Positions 8,855 through 16,800 of a stretch of 22,410 nucleotides of DNA are shown one piece after another; position 1 is the first letter of the stretch, and each line of letters starts with the position of its first letter. The translations under genes and the position numbers were made by a program. Origin of the DNA: a virus; IMG/VR virus record IMGVR_UViG_3300043436_003624, positions 1 to 22,410 of that record; one strand, given 5' to 3'. Below the pieces are notes generated by a model that ran no database searches, had not been told where the DNA came from, and saw only the letters and a list, made by a program, of their open reading frames with translations.

Positions 8855-9263
8855 AAACTGTTTCGAGTTTTTGTTGATTTGTTTTATTTCTTAAAGTATT
8901 TGCTAACCCAGTGTGCAAAGGCTTTGGCCATTTTCCAAAACTTACCCAACAATATCCATCGTGTTCGTTGTTTAGTATAGGTATAAATTCGTCTTGTACA
9001 ACACACAAATAAGTATGAAATAAAAATTGTTCGTCGTTGCTGATAAAAGTTTCTAAGGGTATAGTTTTTTTAATTTCAGGCAGCGTACCAATTTCTTCTT
9101 GAATTTCTCTACGTAAGCCTTCCCATGGGGTTTCGGAGTCTTCGTTAGTGCCCCCTACTACTCCCCAAACATTACTTTGCTTAGACTGTGTTCTGTGTAA
9201 TAACAAAAATCTATTTGTGCTTAAGGTATAAAATAACGCACCAGAACATACTATTTTCTTCAT
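8829..9263 (-). CDS. Nudix hydrolase
   Basis: A 144-residue protein with a full Nudix box at residues 38-60: G, five residues, E44, seven residues, then R52-E53-I-Q-E56-E57-I-G59. The glutamates bind the divalent metal that hydrolyses a nucleoside diphosphate linked to another group (NTPs, ADP-ribose, NAD-type compounds or mRNA caps). The sequence does not fix the substrate. I chose the ATG at 9263 because it lies just after the gp15 stop at 9272-9274, with an AAGG upstream, and MKKIVCSGALFY is a normal Nudix first strand. A frame-compatible ATG at 9296 would overlap gp15. It is the last gene of the minus-strand gp14-gp15 operon, so it is probably made late. Its 3' end overlaps the convergent gene by 26 bases. 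Confidence 0.88.
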   Translation of the reverse strand: MKKIVCSGALFYTLSTNRFLLLHRTQSKQSNVWGVVGGTNEDSETPWEGLRREIQEEIGTLPEIKKTIPLETFISNDEQFLFHTYLCVVQDEFIPILNNEHDGYCWVSFGKWPKPLHTGLANTLRNKTNQQKLETVFKLIDLIG

Positions 9264-9271
9264 AACATTAA

Positions 9272-10792
9272 TTAGCCTTCTGGAAACAACATCCATCCGC
9301 CTTGTGAAAATTCGCCTTCGTAACTTTTAGTCCAGTATTCACCTGTCCACTTGTACTGAGAACCTGTTGCTAGATTAGTAATGTAAATAGAATCTGTTTC
9401 TTCACTAGAATTAAAAATAACAGACCATTCGGAACCGTCATACTCTATTATGTCATTTTCACCAGCAACTAGATCTCCAAAAGGTGAATCAGCAGCCTTC
9501 CATCCATATGCACCGTCGTCGTTGGTTGCATTTCCAATTTTTCCTAACAGCATAACACGCAATCCAGCAACAAGTTTTGTAGTAGGGTTCCATCTTAGCG
9601 GATCAATAATATAATCAATGGATGTATAGCTGGTTGGATTTCTTGCAGGCCCAGGCAATACAGTATTGCTAGGTAATGTGTCACTGTCCCAATCAACAAA
9701 TAATTCGCTCGGTTTGAGAGGATTTACAGTAACATATCCTACTACATAAGTACCGTCGTCTTTTAAAATTCGTATTTGACTTATTCCGGGCTTATAACAT
9801 CCGGGATACGCATCAAACAGTGAATCCCAATTCATAGATCCGATAGTACCCTTGTCTATTACATACGCTTTATTACCAATTACATATAATCCTAATGACA
9901 ACCAAGTACTGTTCATAGATGTTGAGCCCGGCTGACGAGGTTTAATTTTTCTAGTAACTCGAATGTCCATTTCTCCAGTACCATCGTTTGGAAACTGACC
10001 ATCATCTACAATTCTTTCTGCAACACCATCGACGTTTGTTAATTCTCTTTCTTCGACAATTTCAAAATTATTTGCATCTAGCAAATTGGTCGGTGTACTT
10101 ATACCTAAGTCTATATTTCCTTGACTTTCAGTAAAGATGCTAGTGATGATGTTAGTAATAACACCTAAGCGTTTTACTTTTGCAGGAGGTGAAATATATA
10201 TAGGTGTAGTAAATGCAAGAGTGGCTATATCTATCTCACTTTCTAATCCTACAGGGATAGATCTATTACTAAATTCTATTCTATCTAAATTAACTACAGT
10301 TAGACTGGTCCAATCAACAAAGTTATCGGTTGTCTGTATTTCTAAGCTAGGATGAAATAGTGTTAAAATTTGCTCAACAATTTGTAATTTTTGATCTGTA
10401 TTGCTGCTCCAAATGTCAACATTCACTGACAGATTATAAGGACTTGGCATAAGACGTTCTACTGTATAGTTACGACCTTGCGTATTTAAATATTCTTGAC
10501 CTGAATCGTCAACAGCACGTTCTCTTATATGAACTTTACTTACAAACGAAGAATCGCTAGTACGAGTTCTGTCCATTTCGAGACCTGTTATGTATACTGC
10601 CATTCGTGGTACACTGGGTAATTTATTTTCAGAATTATCTTTAATAATAGACGCAACTTGACGAGTTAAATCACCGTATAGTACAGGAACCTGTTTAACA
10701 TCGCCATCACCATCCTTGTACGAAAAATTACTCATTAAACGTATTATTTGTGTTAAATATCTTCTAATCTGACCGTCATAAAAATGCAACAT
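9272..10792 (-). CDS. 15: gp15-like proximal tail sheath stabilisation / tail completion protein, with long C-terminal extension
   Basis: The N-terminal ~215 residues follow T4 gp15. MLHFYDGQIRRYLTQIIRLM parallels the T4 start (MFGYFYNSSFRRYATLM); a PSPYNLSVNVDIWSSNTDQ stretch is followed by QIVEQIL..FHP; and a final strand leads to ..YISPP. In T4, gp15 forms a ring at the head-proximal end of the tail, stabilises the contracted sheath and joins the neck gp13/gp14. T4 gp15 has about 270 residues; this one has 506, so roughly 290 residues are extra. The tail of the extension has W/Y- and DG-rich segments (EYDGSEWSVIF, YKWTGEYWTK) like those in gp14 and gp18 here. The start overlaps the gp14 stop (TAATG), which fits translational coupling. 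It lies on the minus strand, unlike gp13 and gp18. Confidence 0.87.
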   Translation of the reverse strand: MLHFYDGQIRRYLTQIIRLMSNFSYKDGDGDVKQVPVLYGDLTRQVASIIKDNSENKLPSVPRMAVYITGLEMDRTRTSDSSFVSKVHIRERAVDDSGQEYLNTQGRNYTVERLMPSPYNLSVNVDIWSSNTDQKLQIVEQILTLFHPSLEIQTTDNFVDWTSLTVVNLDRIEFSNRSIPVGLESEIDIATLAFTTPIYISPPAKVKRLGVITNIITSIFTESQGNIDLGISTPTNLLDANNFEIVEERELTNVDGVAERIVDDGQFPNDGTGEMDIRVTRKIKPRQPGSTSMNSTWLSLGLYVIGNKAYVIDKGTIGSMNWDSLFDAYPGCYKPGISQIRILKDDGTYVVGYVTVNPLKPSELFVDWDSDTLPSNTVLPGPARNPTSYTSIDYIIDPLRWNPTTKLVAGLRVMLLGKIGNATNDDGAYGWKAADSPFGDLVAGENDIIEYDGSEWSVIFNSSEETDSIYITNLATGSQYKWTGEYWTKSYEGEFSQGGWMLFPEG

Positions 10793-11949
10793 TAGTTATC
10801 TGCCCTTGGTCTTAATGCTTTACTAAGGCTTTGTCTTTCAACAATTTCGTCGTCACAAATAGTGTTTGTATTTGTATTGTTGATAAATGTACCTTTTTGT
10901 GTTTGTCTTGTATTTGTATTTGACAAAGTATGTCTAACGTTGTCTTCAACTTTGACCCAACGAGCTCCGTCAAATCTAAAAAGTCTGTTTGGCATAAAAT
11001 CTGTTCGTAAAAAGTAATCACCTTTAACTGCGCTTAATGGAAATGTAATGCCGCTCCCAAAAGATTCGCCATTGGGTGCTAATCCGTCACCTAATAAATA
11101 ACCACTATATCCTGCACGTTCCGGTGTTTGATTTACCCTGTCTGCTATTTCATTTTGTGTTGATGCATCGAGAGATGTCAAATCTGCGGTAACTAATTCT
11201 GTTCTTCCGTTTTGGTCAACTTGTAATGTATAAAAGTGACTGATGTCGTACCCGCTTAATCCGGCATCTGCTTCGGCTTGTGCAATTACAGCATTGTTAA
11301 TTTGCATATCCTTTTCGTATGTGCTTAATACATCTCCTAGTGTAGTATCAGATCCTTCTTCAATTGGTAATTCGAGTATATCTTTATATTCCTGCGAAGC
11401 AGTAATTTGTTTTAATTTTAATCTATAAAGATGTGGATACCAAGTTTGGCTAAATCCTTCAGCTGCACGAGTAACTTCTTCTATTACATAATATCTTTTT
11501 AAAGCAACAGAATAATCATTTAATGCATATTCGTCTCTTAGATGTGGAAGTTCGATAACGTCACCTGACATTAGCTTACGCCCAATAGTTTTTACACTTG
11601 AATTAATATGTACAGTTACAAATAGAATATCATTAGATAAAAACAAACCAAATTGAGAAAGATTAAAATCATAATCTTGTAACTGATAGATTCCTCTAAT
11701 CCGATAAATGTCGCTATCATACTTTCTGTCTCTGTTTTCTAAAAGTAACAAATCTTGTATATTTGTTTCTTTTATTGCATCATACTGCGGTTGATCAGCA
11801 GTTGCATTTTCTGAAGTAGTATTTTTTGGACCAAGATACTTATGAACAAATAGATCTGTACCGCCTACAGAAAATTGTTCATTGATAATTTTATCAAAAA
11901 ATTCATAGTCATTACTTTTTTCGGGTCTATAGAGGCTTAAGCGTGGCAT
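10792..11949 (-). CDS. 14: gp14-like neck protein
   Basis: 385 residues. The start (SLYRPEKSNDYEFFDKII, then VGGTDLFVHKYLGP) and the end (a FLRTDFMPNRLFRFDGARW region, FINNTNTNTI and RQSLSKALRPRADN) agree with my recollection of the neck protein gp14 of marine T4-like phages. The middle holds the GDVIELPHLRD region matching GDLIYFP in T4 gp14. With gp13 the protein forms the neck to which the tail attaches after DNA packaging. It is longer than T4 gp14 (256 residues). Because family similarity starts within the first few residues, the ATG at 11949 is well supported, yet no Shine-Dalgarno sequence precedes it: a late-promoter-like octamer ends only four bases upstream. The gene is divergent from gp13. 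Confidence 0.8.
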   Translation of the reverse strand: MPRLSLYRPEKSNDYEFFDKIINEQFSVGGTDLFVHKYLGPKNTTSENATADQPQYDAIKETNIQDLLLLENRDRKYDSDIYRIRGIYQLQDYDFNLSQFGLFLSNDILFVTVHINSSVKTIGRKLMSGDVIELPHLRDEYALNDYSVALKRYYVIEEVTRAAEGFSQTWYPHLYRLKLKQITASQEYKDILELPIEEGSDTTLGDVLSTYEKDMQINNAVIAQAEADAGLSGYDISHFYTLQVDQNGRTELVTADLTSLDASTQNEIADRVNQTPERAGYSGYLLGDGLAPNGESFGSGITFPLSAVKGDYFLRTDFMPNRLFRFDGARWVKVEDNVRHTLSNTNTRQTQKGTFINNTNTNTICDDEIVERQSLSKALRPRADN

Positions 11950-11953
11950 ATTA

Positions 11954-11961
11954 TATTTATT
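11954..11961 (-). promoter_or_regulatory. Late-type promoter octamer for gp14 (AATAAATA, 4 bases from ATG)
   Basis: On the minus strand AATAAATA is followed by TAAT and then the gp14 ATG (11949). T4 late promoters consist of TATAAATA with transcription starting about six bases downstream, which here falls within one base of the ATG. It abuts, sharing one base, the plus-strand octamer of gp13, so the two divergent late promoters are back to back. The match is to a short AT-rich motif, so the evidence is the position and the repetition of the arrangement elsewhere in the window. Confidence 0.5.
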
Positions 11962-11968
11962 ATAAATA
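11961..11968 (+). promoter_or_regulatory. Late promoter octamer for gp13 (TATAAATA)
   Basis: A perfect T4 late-promoter consensus, 17 bases before the gp13 ATG. A GGAG ribosome site (11974-11977) lies between. The predicted transcript starts near 11974 and would just include the ribosome site. Confidence 0.65.
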
Positions 11969-11985
11969 CATGTGGAGAATACTCA

Positions 11986-12747
11986 ATGGACAGCAATTTA
12001 GTAACCTACAAACAAGAAGTTTATGATTATATACATGCTATGCTTGGCGGCGGCATGGTTGATGTTGAACTAGACCCTATTCATTATGAAACTGCATTAA
12101 ACAGAGCGTTGGGTAAATTTAGACAAAAAAGTGGTAACAGTGTTGAAGAAAGTTATGTAACTTTAAAGTTAATAAATGATACTAACGAATACATATTACC
12201 GCATGAAATAATAGAAGTAAGACAGTGTTTTAGAAGGAGTGTTGGCAGTAGAAGCGGTGGCGGCGATGGAAGCAGCTTATTTGAACCATTTAATCTTGCA
12301 TACACAAACACTTATTTGTTAGCTGGTTCTGGAATGGGCGGATTATTAACATACGAATTATTTGCTCAGCAACAAGAACTGGTAGGCAGAATGTTTGGTA
12401 GTTTTATCGAATTTGTTTGGAACCCACCGACTAGAAAACTTACATTACTACAACGTCCTAGAGCAGGCGAAGAAATTTTACTGTTTTGTTATAATCATAG
12501 ACCAGATAGTGAATTGTTAACTGACTATCTTGCCAAACAATGGATTAAAGATTATGCACTTGCTACATGCAAGTACATGTTAGGCGAAGCAAGAGAAAAG
12601 TTTGCAACAATTGCGGGTCCACAAGGCGGCACCAGTTTAAATGGTACTGCACTCAAAGCAGAAGCAAGTGCAGAAATTGAAAAACTTGACAACGAAGCAG
12701 CTCTTGCAGTTGCCGGCGGATACGGTTACGGATTTCTAATCGGCTAA
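11986..12747 (+). CDS. 13: gp13-like neck protein
   Basis: 253 residues. The start (LVTYKQEVYDYIHAMLGGG, VDVELDPIHYETALNRALGK) corresponds to the N-terminal helix and 'LG.P.I.VEL...Q...C..RALE' segment of T4 gp13. EEILLFCYNH, DYLAKQWIKDYALATCK and a Gly-rich end (GGYGYGFLIG) are typical of the marine versions. gp13 caps the filled head together with gp14 and provides the docking surface for the tail. The length is close to cyanophage gp13 and slightly shorter than T4 gp13 (309). The GGAG ribosome site is well placed. It is the first gene of the rightward cluster, whereas its partners gp14 and gp15 run leftward from the same 36-base gap. Confidence 0.85.
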   Translation: MDSNLVTYKQEVYDYIHAMLGGGMVDVELDPIHYETALNRALGKFRQKSGNSVEESYVTLKLINDTNEYILPHEIIEVRQCFRRSVGSRSGGGDGSSLFEPFNLAYTNTYLLAGSGMGGLLTYELFAQQQELVGRMFGSFIEFVWNPPTRKLTLLQRPRAGEEILLFCYNHRPDSELLTDYLAKQWIKDYALATCKYMLGEAREKFATIAGPQGGTSLNGTALKAEASAEIEKLDNEAALAVAGGYGYGFLIG

Positions 12748-12750
12748 CTT

Positions 12751-13260
12751 ATGTCAAAAAAATATAATGTTAAAATAGATAATAGTTCTAAACAAAATAT
12801 AAATTACAACGGCAAACCGACCAGAGAACATTTTATTGATTCTTTAATTAAAAAAAATTCGTGGACTGTTGGAGTTGAAGTAGGAACAAGAATCGGAAGA
12901 ACATTATTTCATCTTTTAGATAGCAATCCTACGTTAAAAATGTACAGCGTTGACAAAGATATTAGTCAATTTTATAATACTAAAATTAAAGAAAAGTATA
13001 AAGATAGATTGATTGTACTCGAAGGTTCGAGCTGGGAACAATCAGGTAATATAAATGAAAAAATAGACTTTGTGTTTATTGACGCTAGCCACACATACAA
13101 AAATGTAGTTAAAGATATAAAGGCATATAGTCCATTATTAAAAACCACAGCAGGACTATTAGGACATGATATAAACATGTATCCTGTACAAGATGCTGTA
13201 GTTGATTGCGGTTTTAAGTATTTAATAGGACCTGATAACGTCTGGTTGACAAGTTTTTAA
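12751..13260 (+). CDS. Class I SAM-dependent methyltransferase
   Basis: 169 residues with a Rossmann-type methyltransferase layout. The SAM-binding first motif is VGVEVGTRIGRT (40-51, acidic E43 then G-x-x-x-G); the second acidic strand end is YSVDKD (65-70); DFVFIDASHTYKNVVKDI at 106-123 resembles the Methyltransf_24 family; and GLLGHD is at 135-140. The acceptor cannot be read from the sequence. The start is three bases after the gp13 stop with no clear ribosome site, suggesting translation coupled to gp13. It is not part of the T4 neck or tail set and looks like accessory cargo placed between gp13 and gp18. Confidence 0.82.
   Translation: MSKKYNVKIDNSSKQNINYNGKPTREHFIDSLIKKNSWTVGVEVGTRIGRTLFHLLDSNPTLKMYSVDKDISQFYNTKIKEKYKDRLIVLEGSSWEQSGNINEKIDFVFIDASHTYKNVVKDIKAYSPLLKTTAGLLGHDINMYPVQDAVVDCGFKYLIGPDNVWLTSF
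12950..12978 (+). promoter_or_regulatory. Perfect-consensus sigma70 -35/-10 pair inside the methyltransferase gene
   Basis: TTGACA at 12950-12955, a 17-base spacer and TATAAT at 12973-12978 lie within the methyltransferase coding sequence. Both hexamers and the spacing are ideal. It would transcribe the 3' part of this gene and the P-loop kinase. The codons involved (V-D-K-D-I-S-Q-F-Y-N) are plausible protein sequence, and an AT-rich genome can produce such a match by chance, so use in vivo is uncertain. Confidence 0.45.
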
Positions 13261-13274
13261 ATTAATGTTATAAA
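13246..13274 (+). promoter_or_regulatory. Sigma70-type promoter with extended -10 before the kinase gene
   Basis: TTGACA at 13246-13251, a 17-base spacer and TATAAA at 13269-13274 preceded by TGT. It has the same layout as the promoter at 6018-6046. The predicted start is near 13281, just before an AAGG ribosome site (13282-13285) and the ATG at 13294. The -35 box overlaps the end of the methyltransferase gene. Confidence 0.68.
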
Positions 13275-13293
13275 CTTTAAAAAGGTCAATGCA

Positions 13294-13800
13294 ATGAATT
13301 TACTTCCAAAACTATTAATTATTGGTCATGGAAGACATGGAAAAGATACTGTCTGCGAAATTTTAAGAGATACTTACGGTTTTAGTTTTGAAAGTAGTAG
13401 CAAATTTTGTAGTAAATTGTTCATTTATAATAATCTTAAAGACAAGTATGGATATTCTAATGAAGAAGAGTGTTATGCTGATAGACATAATCACAGAGCA
13501 GAATGGTATGATGCTATCTGCAATTATAATGTTCCTGATGCAGCTAAACTAGGACGAGAAATTTTTAAGGCACACGACATCTATTGTGGCCTTCGAAATA
13601 AACGTGAATTTTTTGCTATGAAGAATACACAAGTGTTCGATCTTGCTATTTGGGTTGACCGCAGCGATTGTTTACCGCTAGAATCTAAAGATAGTATGAG
13701 CTTAGAGCATTGGATGGCAGATTTTACTATTGATAACAATGGATCAATAGATGATTTAGTTTTTAATACTAAACAACTTATAACTAATATATTAAATTAA
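13294..13800 (+). CDS. P-loop kinase, deoxynucleoside-monophosphate-kinase-like
   Basis: 168 residues starting with a P-loop (LLIIGHGRHGKDTVCEIL, residues 7-24; G11-x4-G16-K17-D18-T19). The GKD[ST] form is typical of dNMP kinases such as T4 gp1, which phosphorylate deoxynucleoside monophosphates for DNA synthesis. The following SSSKF segment, the conserved LGREIF, the VDRSDC strand and the closing FTIDNNGSIDDL parallel T4 gp1's HVVRPG and DLVITNDGSLEEL. It is shorter than T4 gp1 (241 residues), so the base-recognition insert may be reduced. The nearby sigma70-like promoters would let it be expressed early, unlike its late structural neighbours, in keeping with a nucleotide-metabolism role. 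Confidence 0.7.
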   Translation: MNLLPKLLIIGHGRHGKDTVCEILRDTYGFSFESSSKFCSKLFIYNNLKDKYGYSNEEECYADRHNHRAEWYDAICNYNVPDAAKLGREIFKAHDIYCGLRNKREFFAMKNTQVFDLAIWVDRSDCLPLESKDSMSLEHWMADFTIDNNGSIDDLVFNTKQLITNILN

Positions 13801-13808
13801 AATTAAAC

Positions 13809-13825
13809 TAGCAGTTTATCTGCTA
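13809..13825 (+). terminator. Weak hairpin after the kinase gene
   Basis: TAGCAG at 13809-13814 pairs with CTGCTA at 13820-13825 around a five-base loop. A run of six T follows about ten bases later and not directly, so termination would be weak. It separates the kinase from the gp18 late promoter. Confidence 0.3.
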
Positions 13826-13850
13826 AAATACGGTTTTTTCCGGTGGTTTT

Positions 13851-13858
13851 GCTAAATA
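13851..13858 (+). promoter_or_regulatory. Late promoter octamer for gp18 (GCTAAATA)
   Basis: A variant of TATAAATA in the 94-base gap before the sheath gene. Predicted transcription start is near 13864, giving a leader of about 30 bases with an AAGGAG ribosome site at 13879-13884. Confidence 0.55.
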
Positions 13859-13894
13859 ATAATAGCAACGAAATCCACAAGGAGAAAACACACA

Positions 13895-16800
13895 ATGGCA
13901 TTAGTATCACCGGGCGTACAGGTTAGCGTAATCGACGAGAGTTTCTATACTCCTGCCGAACCTGGTACTGTACCTCTTATTTTTGTAGCAACAAAAGAGA
14001 ATAAAACAAATCCGGGCAACACTGGTATTGCACCCGGTACATTAAAATCAAACGCAGGAAAAGTTTATCTTATTTCTTCTCAAAGAGAACTTTCAGAAAC
14101 ATTCGGCGACCCGTTATTTTACACTGACGCAAATAACAATCCTATTCACGGCGGCGAACAAAATGAATACGGATTACAAGCTGCTTATTCTTACCTAGGT
14201 GTTGCAAACAGAGCATACATTGTTAGAGCAGATGTTGATCTAAATTCTATAACTGCAAGTAATACACCAGTTACAGGCGATCCAACTAACGGATCTTATT
14301 GGTTTGATACAGATGCTTCTTTCTACGGTGTGTTCGAGTGGAACGGTGCTGCAATTACTACAACTAACGGTCAAAGCTTTTCAAACAAAGTGCCGCTGGT
14401 AATAACCGATACTACAAAAGTAGTCGATTATTCAGGCGAAGACTATACTCCAAAAGGCAGTGTTGGTGCAATTGGTGATTATGCTATAGTTGCAGTTACT
14501 GATGTTAATACTCTTTGGTATAAAAATAGACTAGGAACTTGGGTTAAAGTTGGAACTCCAGAATGGAAAGCTAGTCATGCTGTTGTTACTGGCTCAAATG
14601 CCAATCCTACATTAATTGCAGGTAGAACTATTACATTTAGTTTAACTAGTGATAGTACTGGTAACCAATACAATGTAACTACAGTAGGTACAACAGCATC
14701 GTCGTTAGCATCTGTTATCAACGCTAACACTACATTAGTAACAGCAGGTATTACAGCCAGCGTTGTAAACAGTCGTCTTGCAATATTTTATTCAGGCGCT
14801 TCCGGCGATGTAGTTGAAATGTATGGTGACGATGCTACATTTACACTGTTGGGAATATCACAGGGCGATTACTACGCACCAAAGCTTGAAATTGCTCCGC
14901 ATACTAGCGTTCCAGAATTTAAAACAACTGACACAAACCCACGCCCAACTGGGTCACTGTGGACAAAAACTACTACCCCTAACTTAGGTGCAAATTGGAG
15001 TGTCAAGCGTTACAGTTCAGATACTGCATCTTGGACTACCATACCTGCTTCAATATATGCAACTAATACCGCAGCTATTTACGGGTTAGATAGTACAGGC
15101 GGCGGCGCAAACTTAGTAGAAGGTCAACTGTATATTCAAAGCAATGTTGCTGAAGATGCTGACAAGCTCGCAACATTTAAATTATATAGAAGAAATTCTT
15201 CTGGCGCAACTTCAATTACCAGTGCAAAAGTAACTGCATCGTCATTCCCTGCAGGAACACATTCATTTAGTTTAACAGAAACACTTGCAGGCGAATCAAC
15301 TACTACAACGATGACCGTTTCATTTGTTGCAACAGGTGCTACTAGCGATGCAGATGTTCTTGCCAACGCAATCAATGCAAAGGGTTACACACATGTTAAT
15401 GCAAGCGTTAACTCACAAAATAGAGTTGTAATTTCGCACACAACCGGCGGCGATATTCGTTTTGTTGACACCAGCGGAGTGTTGGACAATGTCTTTACAC
15501 CATATGTATCAACTGATCCAACAAGCACTACTAATTTCTACTATGCTCCAGGAACCGATGTAAGCACTAGTCCTAAGGAATTCATAGCTACACTTTGGAA
15601 AGTGTTAACTTATACTGCACAAACTACAGAACCAACTACTACACCTGCACAAGATGCATTGTGGTACAGTAGTGTTGTTGACGAAGTTGATATGCTATAT
15701 CATAACGGAACAACTTGGGTTGGCTATAGAGACAATGCAACTGCATTCCCTAACACAGATCCAAATGGCCCAATTGTTGCAGCAACAGAACCAACCGAAC
15801 AGTCGGACGGTAGTGCTCTTGTAACTAACGACTTGTGGATTTCTACAGCCGATATAGAAAACTATCCTTCTGTTTATCGTTATAATACTATAACTGGAAA
15901 GTGGGCACTGGTTGACAAAACCGATCAGACTACTGAAAACGGTATATTGTTTGCCGATGCTCGCTGGAGCACTGCTGGAAGTAGTGAAACTGCCGCTGAC
16001 ATTGTTGATTTGCTTGAAAGCAACTATCTAGATGCTGACGCACCAGATCCTGCATTGTATCCAAAAGGCATGTTGCTTTGGAACTTGCGTCGTAGCGGAT
16101 TCAACGTAAAACGTTTTGAAAGAAACTATGTTGACATCGAAGGTACTAACACTAGATACAACGACGAAGCAATGACCAACTATTATCCACATCGTTGGGT
16201 TACTGAATCAGCAAACAACGTTGATGGATCAGGATCGTTTGGACGTAATGCTCAACGTAAAGTAGTAGTCCAAGCATTGCAAGCAAGTGTAAATAGTAAT
16301 GAAGACATCCGCGATGACGAATCAAGAATATTTAACTTGATTGCATCGCCGGGATATCCAGAACTTATCGGAGAAATGATTAGTCTAAACTACGACAGAG
16401 GATTAACAGCTTTTGTAGTTGGAGATAGTCCAATGAGACTTCAACCAAACACTACATCCATAAACAACTGGGCTAATAACGTAGCACTAGCTGTCGAGGA
16501 TAACGATCTAGGACTTGTAAGCAGAGACGAATACCTTGGAGTATACTATCCAGCTGGATTTACTAGTGATAACGCAGGCAATAACATTGTTGTGCCTCCA
16601 AGCCAAATGGCATTGCGTGTAATTGCACTTAACGATCAAGTTGCTTATCCGTGGTTTGCACCAGCAGGTACACGTCGCGGAGGAGTAACCAATGCGTCAG
16701 CAGTTGGATACATTAGTTCAGAGGGAGAGTTTGTAAGTATTAGTCTTAACGAAGGTCAACGAGACACACTGTATCAAGCAAATGTTAACCCAATAACATT

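Noticed and set aside
9264-9296. Upstream ATG at 9296 for the Nudix gene
   Set aside because: It would lie inside the gp15 3' end; the ATG at 9263 is after the gp15 stop and gives a normal Nudix N-terminus.
15676-15700. TTGACG...TATATC as a promoter inside gp18
   Set aside because: The spacer is too short and the hexamers poor; it is ordinary coding sequence.
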